Notes: a model not told the origin generated them from the sequence alone. Shown: positions 53,207 through 64,000, numbered from the stretch's first letter. The stretch: 64,000 nt of DNA from Brevibacterium sp. JSBI002 (GCF_026013965.1 NZ_CP110341.1:3162001-3226000), one strand, 5' to 3'. Made by a program: numbers and translations.

Positions 53207-54364
53207 TCAGAGGCCGGCCTCGGTGCCGATCTTCGGCTTCTTGATTCCCAGTTCCGGCTGCTTGCGGAACTGGCCGGCGAGGACGAGGACGACGATGACA
53301 ACGGCAGAGACAATCCATCCGGCCACCCCGAGGAAGGCGACGAGGGCAGGGTCCGGCGTCTGCGCCCCGGCGTCGACGAACAACCCGAGAAGCATGGCCC
53401 CGCATCCGTTGAGTGCGGCGTGCGCGAAGACCGCTGGCCAGACCGAACCCGTGCGGAGGCGCAGCCAGCCGAAGAGGATGCCGACTGCGATGCACCCGCC
53501 GACCATGAAGCCCACGCCGGTGATGTCGGGGCGGCCGAAGTTGTAGCCGAGCAGGATCAGCGGTGAGTGCCACAGGCCCCAGACGGCACCGACGATGAGC
53601 AGCGCCGGCCAGGTTCCTAAGGGGCGCAGGCTGGTGAGCAGCCAGCCCCTCCAACCGAACTCCTCACCGATGGTGACGAAGATGTTGCCCAACGAACTGA
53701 TGAGCATCAGCCCCAGATAGACGGCGATGGCGCCCGCGGTCGGCACCGAGTCCATGCCGGGCAGTGTGGCTGCCTGCGCCTTGAACCCGGACAGCCCGGT
53801 GAGATCAAGGCTCAGCCACCCGAGGGCCGCACTGAGGAGATAGCCGAGGATGATGAGCACCATGATTCCGAAGAAGGCGGCCACCGTCATCCACATGACC
53901 CGCCCGAAGGCGCGCAGCGGCCAGAAGCCGAAGTAGCGCGGAGCACTGGCCAGGACCTCTCCCCTGGCACGGGCGCGGCGGCGCTGGACGATGGAGGCGA
54001 TGATGCTCGCGATGAGCGGAGTGAACATCATGGCGCTGCCGCAGGCCAGAAGCAGAACGGGATCGCCGATCCCCTCCGCGGAGAACCACAGCGGCAGGCA
54101 GGCAATCCAAGCGAGCCCGAATGCGGTGACGGCGAAGATTCCGATCTCGAGCCACGGGACCCGAGCGGGCACGACGGCGAGCGGCCGTCCTTTCGCGTCG
54201 ACATCCTCGGCGGGGGTGTGCGATCCATCCATCGCCGAGGCGGTCGGACCGGACATGGAATCCGTCGTTCCGGGCGGGTGGGGTTGGATGGCGGGCTGAG
54301 GTGATGGCTCGGCCGGGCCGGTCGCCTCGGCGAATCCGGATTGACTGTGCGTCTGCGTGTTCAC
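53207..54364 (-). CDS. CPBP-family intramembrane metalloprotease
   Basis: A 385-aa membrane protein of the CPBP/Rce1 (Abi) family. A polar N-terminal ~90 residues precede eight or so helices. The three motifs are TIGEEFGWRGWLL (EExxxR), AVWGLWHSPLILLGYN and FAHAALNGCGAM (HxxxN). These are glutamic proteases acting in the membrane, with roles in peptide maturation or self-immunity. GTG 54364 follows GAGGAGG, so I do not use the longer reading to 54487. Substrate unknown. Confidence 0.87.
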   Translation of the reverse strand: MNTQTHSQSGFAEATGPAEPSPQPAIQPHPPGTTDSMSGPTASAMDGSHTPAEDVDAKGRPLAVVPARVPWLEIGIFAVTAFGLAWIACLPLWFSAEGIGDPVLLLACGSAMMFTPLIASIIASIVQRRRARARGEVLASAPRYFGFWPLRAFGRVMWMTVAAFFGIMVLIILGYLLSAALGWLSLDLTGLSGFKAQAATLPGMDSVPTAGAIAVYLGLMLISSLGNIFVTIGEEFGWRGWLLTSLRPLGTWPALLIVGAVWGLWHSPLILLGYNFGRPDITGVGFMVGGCIAVGILFGWLRLRTGSVWPAVFAHAALNGCGAMLLGLFVDAGAQTPDPALVAFLGVAGWIVSAVVIVVLVLAGQFRKQPELGIKKPKIGTEAGL

Positions 54365-54620
54365 GGTTCCTCCTCGTTCCTGCACTGTGTCCACCGGTTC
54401 GGCGGTGGTCCGTGCCTGTGATTCCACGCTATGACTCGCCGTCGTCGGGCACCTCCGCCGTGCGGATGAAATCGCGCTCAGCCGCACGGGCGAGGATTTT
54501 CGGAAGGAGAGTCAGGGCCGGCGAGACGCGCAGCCGCCGATCGGTTCCGAAGAGGGGATTCGGCGATACGATGTCGAACAGAAACGGAATCAACGACGAT
54601 TCGAATGAAGGAACATCACC

Positions 54621-56168
54621 ATGTCCGATCTCCCCTCGAATGCCCACCATCCCGCGGGCACTCACACCTCCGCCGGCAATCGTGCCGGTGGCCATCTCTC
54701 CGACTCCGACCACCTTGCTGTCCTCGGCTACGGTGACTCGTTCGAGCGGTCGATGAGCCCGTGGGCGAACTTCGCTCTCGGCTTCACCTATCTCTCACCG
54801 CTCGTCGGCGTCTATTCGCTGCTGGCCGTCGCACTGTCGACCGGTGGTCCGCCCTCGATCTGGTGGATCGTCATCGTCGCCTGCGGGCAGCTGCTCGTCG
54901 CCCTCGTCTTCGGGGAGGTCGTCTCCCAGTTCCCCATCGCCGGTGGGATCTACCCATGGGCGAGACGACTGTGGAGCAAGCGGTATGCGTGGATGGCCGC
55001 CTGGATCTACATCTGCGCACTCATCGTCACGATCACCTCGGTGGCGGAGTTCGGGGCCGGATTCCTCGCGAGCCTGTTCGGGCTCGAGCTCAACCGCACC
55101 ACCACTCTCGTTCTCGCTCTGGTTCTGCTCGTGCTTGCTCTGGCGATCAACTTCTCGGGCACGAAGTGGTTGGCCCGAATCGCCCGCATCGGGCTCTTCG
55201 CCGAGCTCATCGGAGTCATCGGCCTCGGCCTGTTCCTGCTCATCTTCGAACGCAAGCACAGCTTCTCAGTCTTCTTCGACACCATGGGCACCGCCGGTGA
55301 CGGCAGCTATCTGCCCGTGTTCCTGGGTGCCGCCGTCGCCGGGCTCTTCCTCTTCTACGGCTTCGAAGCCTGCGGCGACGTCGCCGAGGAGGTTTCGAAC
55401 CCGGCTCGAGGAATCCCGAAGGCCATGCTCATGACGATCTTCGTCGGCGCGATCTCGGCCCTGTTCTCCTTCGGCGGGTATGTGCTGGCGGCTCCGAACC
55501 TCGATGAGATCGTCGCCGGTGAAGTCGCCGACCCGATCCCTGCGATCCTCGCCGGCAGCCTCGGCGATGTCGGTGCGAAGATCTTCCTGCTCGTTGCGAT
55601 CCTCGCGTTCATCTCCTGCGTGCTCAGCTTGCAGGCCGCCGCATCGAGGCTGATCTTCAGCTTCGCCCGCGACGGAATGATGCCCGGGCACACGTGGTTG
55701 TCCATGGTCACCGACGGGACGAAGATCCCACACAACGCTCTCATCGTCGCCTGCACGGCACCCGCTCTCATCTGCGTGCTCATCTGGTTCAACGACGGAA
55801 TCCTCGTCGCCGTGACCTCGTTTGCCATCCTCGGCATCTACCTCGCCTTCCAGATGGTCGTCCTCGGGGCGCTGCGGCAGAGAGTCAAGGGGTGGAAGCC
55901 GGCGGGGCCGTGGTCGCTGGGAAGCTGGGGTATCGTCGTCAACATCGCGGCCCTTGCTTACGGAGTTTTCGCGATGATCCTGTTGTCGCTGCCCGGCGAC
56001 TCCGGGTCGTTCTTTGCCGACTGGATCGTGCTCATCGGCCTCGTCGTCGTGTTGGCGGTCGGGTTCATCTATCTCTTCACGGCACGTCCGGATCGGAAGT
56101 CCGACGCTCCCGAAGGTGACGCCATCGCCGTCGCCGACGCGATCCGCGCCCACCGGGCGAAGCTGTAG
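54621..56168 (+). CDS. APC-superfamily amino acid permease
   Basis: A 515-aa transporter with 12 helices. The unwound helix-1 region NFALGFTYLSPLVGVYSLLA, PIAGGIYPWARRLWSKRYAW after helix 2 and GFEACGDVAEEVSNPARGIP after helix 6 (the E-x-x-NP-x-R-x-IP signature) identify the AAT/APC family of amino acid or amine importers. A ~35-residue polar N-terminus precedes. ATG 54621 follows AAGGAA. It is monocistronic, divergent from the CPBP gene and convergent with a GNAT gene. Substrate not evident. Confidence 0.9.
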   Translation: MSDLPSNAHHPAGTHTSAGNRAGGHLSDSDHLAVLGYGDSFERSMSPWANFALGFTYLSPLVGVYSLLAVALSTGGPPSIWWIVIVACGQLLVALVFGEVVSQFPIAGGIYPWARRLWSKRYAWMAAWIYICALIVTITSVAEFGAGFLASLFGLELNRTTTLVLALVLLVLALAINFSGTKWLARIARIGLFAELIGVIGLGLFLLIFERKHSFSVFFDTMGTAGDGSYLPVFLGAAVAGLFLFYGFEACGDVAEEVSNPARGIPKAMLMTIFVGAISALFSFGGYVLAAPNLDEIVAGEVADPIPAILAGSLGDVGAKIFLLVAILAFISCVLSLQAAASRLIFSFARDGMMPGHTWLSMVTDGTKIPHNALIVACTAPALICVLIWFNDGILVAVTSFAILGIYLAFQMVVLGALRQRVKGWKPAGPWSLGSWGIVVNIAALAYGVFAMILLSLPGDSGSFFADWIVLIGLVVVLAVGFIYLFTARPDRKSDAPEGDAIAVADAIRAHRAKL

Positions 56169-56228
56169 GTGGCGCGGGGTCGGGCGTGGATCTTTCCGGC
56201 GAACGGGGTGAGGCGCGGCGGCCCCGGA

Positions 56229-56681
56229 TCAGACCCCGAACTCTGGCGCGAAGGCCAGGGCACCCGCAGGCACCTCTCCGGCCAACGACATCGCCATGAG
56301 CGCCTCGTCGGGAACCTCGACGTGCAGGGTGATGCCGAATCCCGAGGCCGGCGTGAACCCGAAGCGTGGGTAGTACTCGGGGTGACCGAGCACGACGGCG
56401 AATGCCTCACCGCTGCGGGCCGCCTCGGCGAGGAGCGCCTCGATGACGGGGGTGCCGGCGCCGGTGCGCTGATGCTCGGGCCACACGGAACAGGGCGCGA
56501 GGCAGACTCCGGGCGCCTCTCCGACGAAGCACCGGGAGAGCATGGCGTGGGCGAAGACCTCACCGTCGAGGACGCCGACGAACGACAGGCCCTCGATTCC
56601 GTAGCCGGATGCGTGGATGGCATCGATGTCACCGGATGTCTCAGTGCGGATGGTGAACTGAGGTGCGAGAGGATTCGTCAC
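56229..56681 (-). CDS. GNAT-family N-acetyltransferase (YhbS-like)
   Basis: A 150-aa protein resembling the COG3153/YhbS group: FTIRTETSGDIDAIHASGYG, CLAPCSVWPEHQRTGAGTPV (the Q/R-x-x-G-x-G/A acetyl-CoA motif), EAFAVVLGHPEYYPRFGFTP and a C-terminal GALAFAPEFGV. Slightly shorter than usual. The substrate is unknown. It is divergent from argG, sharing a 110-bp AT-rich intergenic region. Confidence 0.85.
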   Translation of the reverse strand: MTNPLAPQFTIRTETSGDIDAIHASGYGIEGLSFVGVLDGEVFAHAMLSRCFVGEAPGVCLAPCSVWPEHQRTGAGTPVIEALLAEAARSGEAFAVVLGHPEYYPRFGFTPASGFGITLHVEVPDEALMAMSLAGEVPAGALAFAPEFGV

Positions 56682-56734
56682 CTGTTCACGATAACAATCG
56701 GCGGAGCCGCCTCACCCATCCCACACACATAAAA

Positions 56735-56757
56735 ATACATTCCTATGCATAACAATT
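56735..56757 (+). promoter_or_regulatory. candidate ARG box upstream of argG
   Basis: The AT-rich segment ATACATTCCTATGCATAACA contains the palindrome TATGCATA and ARG-box-like half-sites, 36 bp before the argG start in an otherwise GC-rich region. It would be bound by ArgR with arginine. Inferred from position and composition. Confidence 0.5.
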
Positions 56758-56777
56758 CGACATTCGGCGGGGAATGA

Positions 56778-58214
<1,437 letters not shown>

Positions 58215-58329
58215 GGTCACGCGCCCGACGCCGGTGCCGGTCGGGCTGAGCCCCGTCCGCGCCGGATGGTGAAAGACTTCCGGAGACACTGCGCAGCATG
58301 AGACTCGCGGCCTCCGGTTGAGAACAGAG

Positions 58330-58389
58330 AACGGCCGGCAGGCGCACTCCCCGATCAATGTGATCGACGGAGTCCGCCTGCCGGCCGTT
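58330..58389 (+). terminator. terminator of argG
   Basis: Two 21-base arms (58330-58350, 58369-58389) pair at 20 positions over an 18-nt loop; core GGCCGGCAGGCG. It ends in GTTT. Confidence 0.8.
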
Positions 58390-58467
58390 TCGCATTCACC
58401 GCGAGCTGCAGCGCGCGCGTCCGCACGATGCCGTGCGGTGCGGTGCGACCGTGGAATGATTCGTTCC

Positions 58468-59276
58468 ATGACCTCCGATTCCCGGTACAACGCCCAGACC
58501 CTCGCCGAGGCGGTCGACCGAGATCTGCGCGCCCGTGGCAGCAGCGAACGCGCCCAGAAGGAGAAGGCCTACCTCAAGAGCGAACTCCTCCATTACGGGG
58601 TGAGCGTGCCCGATACTCGTGCCGTCGTTCGCACCGCTCTGCGCACAGCGAAGCTCAGCCACGATGAGGTCATCGATCTCGCCCGAACCCTCTGGGCCGC
58701 GCCGACGTCGTCGGACGACTCGGCCGGCAACGCTGAACCAAACGGACACAGGCGCCGGGCCAGCAGGGCACCCCACACCCGTCCACGAGCGACGCGCCGC
58801 GGCCACAATGGTGCTCATCCAGTCGAAGGACCGCCTCGGCGGCGGGGATGCGGATTTCATCGGGGGCCTACTCCGCGAGGCGATGACCTGGGCGCTCGTC
58901 GACCCTCTGGCCGGGGACCTCATCGGGCCGTTCAGCGAACGGGATGCCGCTTTCGACCCCGTCCTGGAGCGCTGGGCGAGCGATGAGGATTTCTGGATTC
59001 GCCGCTCGGCCCTATTGGCGCACCTGGTCCCGCTGCGACACGGCCGCGGCGACTTCGACAGGTTCTCTCGATTCGCCGATGCGATGCTCGAGGAGAAGGA
59101 ATTCTTCGTCCGCAAAGGCCATCGGCTGGGTTCTGCACGATTCCTCGCGCAAACGCCCCGACCTCGTCTTCGACTGGATCCTCCCGCGTGCCCACCGTGC
59201 CTCGGGAGTGACGATCAGGGAGGCCGTCAAACGCCTGTCGACGGAACAGCGTGAGGCCGTTCTCGCCGCCAGATGA
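58468..59276 (+). pseudogene. AlkD-like DNA alkylation repair gene with two frameshifts
   Basis: ATG 58468 opens a HEAT-repeat protein (YNAQTLAEAVDRDLRARGSS, HYGVSVPDTRAVVRTALR) as far as ARTLWAAP. The frame then changes within a poorly conserved linker around 58700-58760. PVHERRAAATMVLIQSKDRL and DEDFWIRRSALLAHLVPLRH follow in a second frame. An extra A in the AAA at 59114-59116 breaks it again before KAIGWVLHDSSRKRPDLVFD, which ends at 59276. All conserved blocks are present in order, so the loss is recent or artefactual. AlkD enzymes remove positively charged alkylated bases. Confidence 0.78.
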
Positions 59277-59310
59277 CTCGACGCCCGGCCGCAGGTGGGC
59301 CAAGTCCCAG

Positions 59311-60036
59311 CTATCTGACTCCACCCCTGCCGACCGGAGGGTGGCCGGGCAGTTGTCGTGCTGCGTCCTCGGGGTTGCCGGTCAGCTCGACGACTCCGCG
59401 ATCGAGCGCGACCTGAGCCAGCTGCGCATACCCCGCCGCCGAGGCGGCCCGAGCGATGGCCTCGACCGCCGCGCCTGCGGGTCGTCGGCCGGTCCCCGCG
59501 AACCAGATCCAGCGACCGTCGATCGACCGTGGAATCGGGTCGAGCGCCAGTGTGAAACGTCTGCGTCCGCGCCTGGCGTCCTCGGCCGAGCAGGCGACGA
59601 AGTGGACACCGTTCTTCGTCCACCACGACGCTCGCAGAGTCGACTGCGCGATCTGCCCCTGCAGTCCGACCTCTTTGAGATATCTGTTCGCACCGGCGAC
59701 CCCGGCAATGCTGCCGGGCGTGATCTGCTGATAGGGAATGGCGTAGGGACGAATCCCCGGCGCAATGGAGCCGACAAGGATCCCGCGCTCGCACACGATG
59801 AGCCGCTCACCTGAGAGATAGAGAAGGATCAGACCGAACATCACCGCGAAGATGACACCCGGAGCAATCGCCAGCAATGGCGTCTCCCCCGGGTTGATAA
59901 ATGTCAGAACTGTGAAGAGCACCCACCCGAGGACGAACCCCGTCACTGTTTTCGGTCCTGGGCGGTCGGCGAACACCTCGATGACCTCACCGAGCTCTTC
60001 ACGATGGCGACTGGCTTTCCGCATCTCAGCACCCAA
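59311..60036 (-). CDS. two-helix membrane protein with PH-like soluble part
   Basis: A 241-aa protein: two adjacent helices at residues ~30-75 (TVTGFVLGWVLFTVLTFINP, LLAIAPGVIFAVMFGLILLY) followed by a beta-rich cytoplasmic region (ERLIVCERGILVGSIAPGIR, IPYQQITPGSIAG, GVHFVACSAEDARRGRRRFT) that looks PH-domain-like. A C-terminal helix ends Pro/Gly-rich. No catalytic motif. It resembles the 62620-63282 protein in layout. ATG 60036 or 60024. Function unknown. Confidence 0.65.
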   Translation of the reverse strand: MGAEMRKASRHREELGEVIEVFADRPGPKTVTGFVLGWVLFTVLTFINPGETPLLAIAPGVIFAVMFGLILLYLSGERLIVCERGILVGSIAPGIRPYAIPYQQITPGSIAGVAGANRYLKEVGLQGQIAQSTLRASWWTKNGVHFVACSAEDARRGRRRFTLALDPIPRSIDGRWIWFAGTGRRPAGAAVEAIARAASAAGYAQLAQVALDRGVVELTGNPEDAARQLPGHPPVGRGGVR

Positions 60037-60093
60037 CAGAACCCCAACCTTCGGATCTACGCCCAGATCGGCCTGACTCCGGGCAAACGAAAA

Positions 60094-60128
60094 AGTCCCT
60101 CACCGGCAATCGTGCCAGGTGAGGGACT
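60094..60128 (-). terminator. terminator of tRNA-Arg
   Basis: 11-bp perfect stem AGTCCCTCACC / complement, inner GGC/GCC pair, followed on the leftward strand by five T: a classical Rho-independent terminator ten bases past the tRNA. Confidence 0.9.
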
Positions 60129-60137
60129 CTCTTTCTG

Positions 60138-60210
60138 TGCGCCACGAGGGATTCGAACCCCCAACCTTCTGATCCGTAGTCAGATGCTCTATCCGTTGAG
60201 CTAGTGGCGC
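60138..60210 (-). tRNA. tRNA-Arg (anticodon ACG)
   Basis: A 73-nt cloverleaf on the leftward strand: acceptor GCGCCAC / GTGGCGC, D-arm CTCAACGGATAGAG, anticodon loop CTACGGA giving ACG (read as ICG for CGN codons), T-arm GGGGGTTCGAATCCC and discriminator A. CCA is not encoded. Confidence 0.96.
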
Positions 60211-60244
60211 ATGTCGCTCGGACTCACGCCCTGCAACTCGAACA

Positions 60245-60274
60245 ACTATACACACCAGTTTCGCCGAAGCTCAA
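60245..60274 (-). promoter_or_regulatory. promoter of tRNA-Arg
   Basis: On the leftward strand TTGAGC (60274-60269), 18-bp spacer, TATAGT (60250-60245), 35 bases before the tRNA. The remaining 60275-60584 region must hold the PEPCK promoter; it also carries an intergenic CCGCCTCGGCG at 60320-60330 but no gene. Confidence 0.65.
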
Positions 60275-60584
60275 ATCGCACCGACGTGCGCTTCGCCACA
60301 TTCGCACTTACGGTCAGAGCCGCCTCGGCGACAGGGGTTGAAATCGTCGATTTCAGCCGTCGGTCATCGGTGAAACAAACCGCCAATCATTTGAAACAAC
60401 ACGTCAGTCAGTTGCTGCATTCGCGTCAACGACCCGCCGGCTGTGATCCAATGCACATCTTCGAGTGACCGAAACGCGCGTATTTCGCTTCCGCCCCCAT
60501 CCTACGGTGGATGTGTACCAACCGCTCGACGGACGCCAGCCGCCGGACACCTAACCCCATTCTCGATTGACCAGGAGACCACTC

Positions 60585-62417
60585 ATGACTGTCCTCGACC
60601 ATGATGTCGTCGCTGACCAGCTGAAGAACGCACCGACCGAAAACAAGTCGGTGCTCTCGTTCGTCAGCCGGATCGCCGCCCTGACCACCCCGGACGACAT
60701 CGTCTGGATCGATGGTTCCGAAGCACAGAAGAACGAGATCGCTGAGAAGCTCGTCGAGGCCGGCACCATCCAGCGTGTCAACGGCACCAAGGACTCCTAC
60801 TACGCGGCCTCCGACCCCGAGGACGTCGCCCGTGTCGAGGGCCGGACCTACATCTGCTCCGAGGACGAGAAGGATGCCGGTCCGCTCAACAACTGGGTGG
60901 CTCCCGCGGAGATGAAGGAGACCCTCAACCCGCTGTTCGAGGGTGCGATGCGCGGACGCACCATGTACGTCATCCCCTTCGTCATGGGCCACGCCGAGGC
61001 GGACCAGCCGATGTTCGGCATCGAGGTCACCGATTCGGCCTACGTCGTGCTCTCCATGCTCGTCATGGCTCGCTCGGGCAAGTACGCCCTCGATGCGATC
61101 GACGCCCAGGACGCGAAGTTCGTCGAGTGCGTCCACTCCGTCGGCGCTCCGCTGGAAGAGGGACAAGAAGACGTCGCCTGGCCCTGCAACACCACCAAGT
61201 ACATCACCCACTTCCCCGAGGATCGCGCCATCTGGTCCTTCGGCTCCGGCTACGGCGGCAACGCTCTGCTGGGCAAGAAGTGCTACGCGCTGCGCATCGC
61301 CTCCGCAATCGCCCGCGACGAAGGCTGGCTGGCCGAGCACATGCTCATCCTCAAGCTGACGAGCCCGGAAGGCGTCGTCAAGTACGTCGCCGCGGCGTTC
61401 CCCTCTGCCTGCGGCAAGACCAACCTCGCCATGATCGAGCCGACCATCCCCGGGTGGAAGGCCGAGACCCTCGGTGACGACATCGCGTGGATGCGCTTCG
61501 GCGAGGACGGCCAGCTCTACGCCGTCAACCCCGAGTTCGGTCTCTTCGGCGTCGCCCCGGGCACCGGCTACACGACGAACCCGACCGCGATGCGCGCCAT
61601 CGAGGCCGGCGGCAACATCTTCACCAACGTCGCTCTGACCGACGACGGTGACGTGTGGTGGGAAGGCAAGACCGACGAGGCGCCTGCTCACCTCACCGAC
61701 TGGAGGGGCAACGACTGGACTCCCGAGTCCGACACCCCCGCCGCTCACCCGAACTCGCGTTTCTGCACCCCGATCGCGAACGTGCCGACCCTGGCTCCCG
61801 AGTGGACCAACCCGAACGGTGTGCCGATCTCGGCTATCCTCTTCGGCGGTCGCCGCAAGACCACGATGCCTCTGGTCACCGAGACCAAGGACTGGACCCA
61901 CGGCGTGTTCATGGGCTCGGTGCTCTCCTCGGAGACCACCGCTGCTGCCACCGGTGCCGTCGGCGTCGTCCGCCGCGATCCCATGGCGATGCGCCCGTTC
62001 ATCGGCTACAACGTCGGTGACTACCTGCAGCACTGGATCAACATCGGCAACACCGAGGGTGCCCAGCTGCCGAAGATCTTCTACGTCAACTGGTTCCGCC
62101 GCGACGATGACAACTCGTTCCTGTGGCCCGGATTCTCCGAGAACTCACGCGTTCTCAAGTGGGTCTTCGAACGCGTCACCGGCACCGCCGATGCCCAGGA
62201 ATCCCCGCTCGGCCTCACCCCGGTCGAAGGCGGCCTCGACACCGAAGGCCTCGATTTCACCGACGAGCAGCTGCGCAAGGCTCTCGCCATCAAGCCCGAA
62301 GAGTGGGAGACCGAACTCGGCCTCATCGAGGAATGGTATGCCGAGCTCGGCGATTCGGTTCCGGCCGAACTCCGCGCCGAGGTGGACAACCTCCGCGAGC
62401 GCCTCGGCCTCGCTTGA
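60585..62417 (+). CDS. pckG: GTP-dependent phosphoenolpyruvate carboxykinase
   Basis: A 610-aa cytosolic enzyme interconverting oxaloacetate + GTP and PEP + CO2 + GDP, the gluconeogenic entry step. [20 protein letters not shown], the kinase-1 P-loop [14 protein letters not shown] with the hyper-reactive Cys, [20 protein letters not shown] (metal and kinase-2) and [20 protein letters not shown] identify the GTP type. Length is standard. ATG 60585 follows AGGAG. A single-gene unit with a strong terminator, and no cotranscribed neighbours. Confidence 0.97.
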   Translation: MTVLDHDVVADQLKNAPTENKSVLSFVSRIAALTTPDDIVWIDGSEAQKNEIAEKLVEAGTIQRVNGTKDSYYAASDPEDVARVEGRTYICSEDEKDAGPLNNWVAPAEMKETLNPLFEGAMRGRTMYVIPFVMGHAEADQPMFGIEVTDSAYVVLSMLVMARSGKYALDAIDAQDAKFVECVHSVGAPLEEGQEDVAWPCNTTKYITHFPEDRAIWSFGSGYGGNALLGKKCYALRIASAIARDEGWLAEHMLILKLTSPEGVVKYVAAAFPSACGKTNLAMIEPTIPGWKAETLGDDIAWMRFGEDGQLYAVNPEFGLFGVAPGTGYTTNPTAMRAIEAGGNIFTNVALTDDGDVWWEGKTDEAPAHLTDWRGNDWTPESDTPAAHPNSRFCTPIANVPTLAPEWTNPNGVPISAILFGGRRKTTMPLVTETKDWTHGVFMGSVLSSETTAAATGAVGVVRRDPMAMRPFIGYNVGDYLQHWINIGNTEGAQLPKIFYVNWFRRDDDNSFLWPGFSENSRVLKWVFERVTGTADAQESPLGLTPVEGGLDTEGLDFTDEQLRKALAIKPEEWETELGLIEEWYAELGDSVPAELRAEVDNLRERLGLA

Positions 62418-62489
62418 GCCGTTCGGCTGAGTTGCCGACGGCCTCAGCCGCTCGGCTTCATCGCTGACAGTCTGAGCCGCCCGTTCATC

Positions 62490-62530
62490 GACAATCCCCC
62501 AACCGCCGCCGAGGTGGTTGGGGGATTGTC
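62490..62530 (+). terminator. terminator of PEP carboxykinase
   Basis: Perfect 15-bp stem GACAATCCCCCAACC / complement with an 11-nt loop, 70 bases past the stop, followed by GTATTTCG. The loop carries one CCGCCGAGGTGG word. Confidence 0.85.
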
Positions 62531-62619
62531 GTATTTCGCTGAGGGCGCGCGTTCGGCCGTTTGAAGCTCGCCGTTGATTCGTCAGTGCTTTCGGGCCCTA
62601 GTGCCGAAGCCGCGCAGAC

Positions 62620-63282
62620 TCAGCAATGCGCCGCCTGCGCCCTGTGAACCTCACGGAGAAATACCAAGACATCACGCGGTTTCGCTTTGAGCTCCCTCAA
62701 TACGCGATAGGTGACTTCCTCAGGCTTCCTTGGCTTGCCGATCAGTGCGTTCTGATGAGCGGTCGCCCCGCGGGCGGTGATCGTCACGAACAGGGCGTCC
62801 GGAAGCGGATACTTCCTCCACTCGAACTCTCCCCCGATGTCGACGACGCCTGACCACGGCGTTGCGAACTGCATGACCCGCCCTCCAGGCTTCCACCATG
62901 AGGACTCCACGCCCCATCTCGACACGACAAACTGTGGTCGCGCAAAGGGAAAGACAAAAGTCCACAACAGCGCTCCGACGCCGAACAACGCCAAACCGAT
63001 GGCGAAGACCACAAGGAGGAAGAACACCAGCCACCCGCCGAAGCCAGGGGACTTCGGGTTCCACGTCGAGGCGGGGGTGACGGCGAAGGTGAGGATGATC
63101 GCTCCGACGAACAGCCAGCTAACGAGTGCAAGGGCGAACGTCTTAGCTAGGTTCGTTCGCAGCACGACTCGCCCTTCGCGCCGCATCGCTGCATGCCAGT
63201 GCTCGATGCGCCGGCGATCTGCTTTGGCGATCTCTTTCTGCAGATCGGCGGTATGTCGAGGATTGTGCGGTGGAGTTCTCAC
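62620..63282 (-). CDS. two-helix membrane protein of unknown function
   Basis: A 220-aa protein: a basic helical N-terminus (~40 residues), two helices (FALALVSWLFVGAIILTFAV, GWLVFFLLVVFAIGLALFGV) and a beta-rich C-terminal half (PQFVVSRWGVESSWWKPGGR, FATPWSGVVDIGGEFEWRKY) that again suggests a PH-like fold as in the 59311-60036 gene. ATG 63282. No known family recognised with confidence. Confidence 0.6.
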   Translation of the reverse strand: MRTPPHNPRHTADLQKEIAKADRRRIEHWHAAMRREGRVVLRTNLAKTFALALVSWLFVGAIILTFAVTPASTWNPKSPGFGGWLVFFLLVVFAIGLALFGVGALLWTFVFPFARPQFVVSRWGVESSWWKPGGRVMQFATPWSGVVDIGGEFEWRKYPLPDALFVTITARGATAHQNALIGKPRKPEEVTYRVLRELKAKPRDVLVFLREVHRAQAAHC

Positions 63283-63749
63283 AGGTCGAGTCTAAGCCGA
63301 GGCGCCAGGGTCTCAGGAAAGCTACCCGCAGCTGCTTTCACTGAGCCGCCCCGACTCCACCGCTTGGGTATCACGCACTGTCAGCGGCATAACCACCTGG
63401 CAGTGGCGCTTCCTCTCGTGACGCGGGGATGTTCCATGCACATAGCCCGGAGCATCCCTCACCGCTGCTGTCGCTAGGCACCAGTGGGAGCAAAACACCG
63501 TCGCGGCGGCACGTTGCACCGTTGCAAATGTAGGCACAGCAACTAAGGGCGAGGGCTGGTGCTCTAGAGGTTGTCCGTGACGCTACCGGTACGTGATCGC
63601 CGCACGAAGAAGCCGCGGCGTCACGCGGGGATCACCCAGAGAGCTCAGGCGAGCACTTCAGACACGACACGTGGCCCGCAGCACGGCGGCGTCAGGCGGT
63701 CGCCGCGTCAAGCGCCATCGGAATCGTCAGGCGGTCGGCGCCCGAAGTG
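63283..63749. other. gene-free 0.47-kb stretch
   Basis: No convincing coding frame or RNA gene. CGTCAGGCGGTCG occurs twice exactly (63690-63702, 63725-63737) with a third partial GTCAGGCG at 63749-63756, just past the stop of the leftward gene at 63750. Confidence 0.5.
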
Positions 63750-63983
63750 TCAGGCGCCGTGGAGAGCCGGGACGATGAGATAGACGCCGAGCAGCACGAC
63801 TGCTCCGCAGACTCCGAAGACCGTCCAGTAGGCGACCTGCAGCCCTGAGCTGCTGCGGCCCTCGTCGACCCGGTCGAGATGTGTCGCGCGCATGCGCACG
63901 GCAACCGAGAACAGCGTGATGACGATGATGGCCGAGACCCATGTCGCGGCAGCCACGATGGCGAAGGAACTCCATTCGATCAT
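63750..63983 (-). CDS. small two-helix membrane protein
   Basis: A 77-aa protein: helix 1 (FAIVAAATWVSAIIVITLFS), a short charged loop (RMRATHLDRVDEGRSSSG) and helix 2 (VAYWTVFGVCGAVVLLGVYL). ATG 63983 has GGGAG upstream, so it is probably complete. Similar small proteins are common and uncharacterised. Confidence 0.7.
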   Translation of the reverse strand: MIEWSSFAIVAAATWVSAIIVITLFSVAVRMRATHLDRVDEGRSSSGLQVAYWTVFGVCGAVVLLGVYLIVPALHGA

Positions 63984-64000
63984 TTCGCGTCTCCCTGATC

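Noticed and set aside
54429..54713. Leftward frame of 94 codons between the CPBP gene and the permease
   Set aside because: The C-terminal part (VSPNPLFGTDRRLRVSPALT) looks protein-like, but the frame overlaps the permease 5' end, has no start signal and matches nothing I recognise; could be a relic.
60426..62033. Long open frame antisense to PEP carboxykinase, and similar ones opposite argG (56712-57941) and the serine hydrolase (42792-45383)
   Set aside because: Codon-position mirror of strongly conserved genes; no own motifs or ribosome-binding sites.

Overview
The window is chromosomal DNA of a high-GC actinobacterium. The Micrococcales genus Brevibacterium is my best guess. It rests on overall protein character, the GTP-type PEP carboxykinase, the long (type 2) argininosuccinate synthase and the codon style; no 16S is present, so the genus is an inference. 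There is no prophage, intact insertion sequence or CRISPR array. Genes are tightly packed. I count 13 four-base stop/start overlaps (11 ATGA, 2 GTGA), so most same-strand groups look like translationally coupled operons.

Layout. 1-4.9 kb: an HxlR regulator divergent from a RibD/DHFR-like reductase, a DUF4383 membrane protein, and a PiT phosphate-transporter/DUF47 pair with a highly structured 5' leader. 5-8.9 kb: an EcsC-like protein, tRNA-Lys, then a decayed stretch holding a NUDIX-LOG deletion scar, a small helix-turn-helix protein, an RDD membrane protein, an O-methyltransferase remnant and a PspC protein. 8.9-13.3 kb: a frameshifted GNAT coupled to a FAD monooxygenase, a membrane glycosyltransferase and another GNAT. 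13.4-19.2 kb: a five-gene peptidoglycan-sugar salvage operon (GntR regulator, AnmK, Na+ symporter, MurQ, BadF-type kinase) with a palindromic operator. 19.4-21.2 kb: a PCD-VOC fusion and an aldo/keto reductase.

21.2-32.2 kb is the most unusual block. A two-component system, led by a membrane protein with an Asp-rich tail, sits directly upstream of a coupled operon of three glycosyltransferases, an ABC exporter and two aminoglycoside-phosphotransferase-fold proteins. The 63-bp gap between the two parts carries an 11-bp-period direct repeat that could be the binding site of the OmpR-type regulator. I read it as an uncharacterised glycoconjugate synthesis/export locus.

32.3-38.8 kb: a VTT/DedA protein and a quinate/shikimate catabolic cluster (AroE/QsuD, AroQ/QsuC, IclR regulator; divergent MHS transporter and QsuB-type dehydroshikimate dehydratase). 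38.8-47.0 kb: a hypothetical gene, a small XRE-like protein, type I GAPDH, a GlxA-type AraC regulator, an AhpD-like protein, a serine hydrolase with a long Ala/Pro tail and a frameshifted lipoprotein. 47.2-54.4 kb: a NarL-type two-component system, MMPL exporter, nicotinamidase-type hydrolase, DoxX protein and CPBP protease. 54.6-64 kb: an APC permease, GNAT, argG with a candidate ARG box, a frameshifted AlkD-like gene, tRNA-Arg, PEP carboxykinase and small membrane proteins.

Two window-wide signals stand out. The near-palindromic word CCGCC-TC-GGCGG recurs dozens of times in both orientations. Broken genes are also frequent: four otherwise well-conserved genes carry one or two single-base frameshifts each, and two loci are true deletion remnants.
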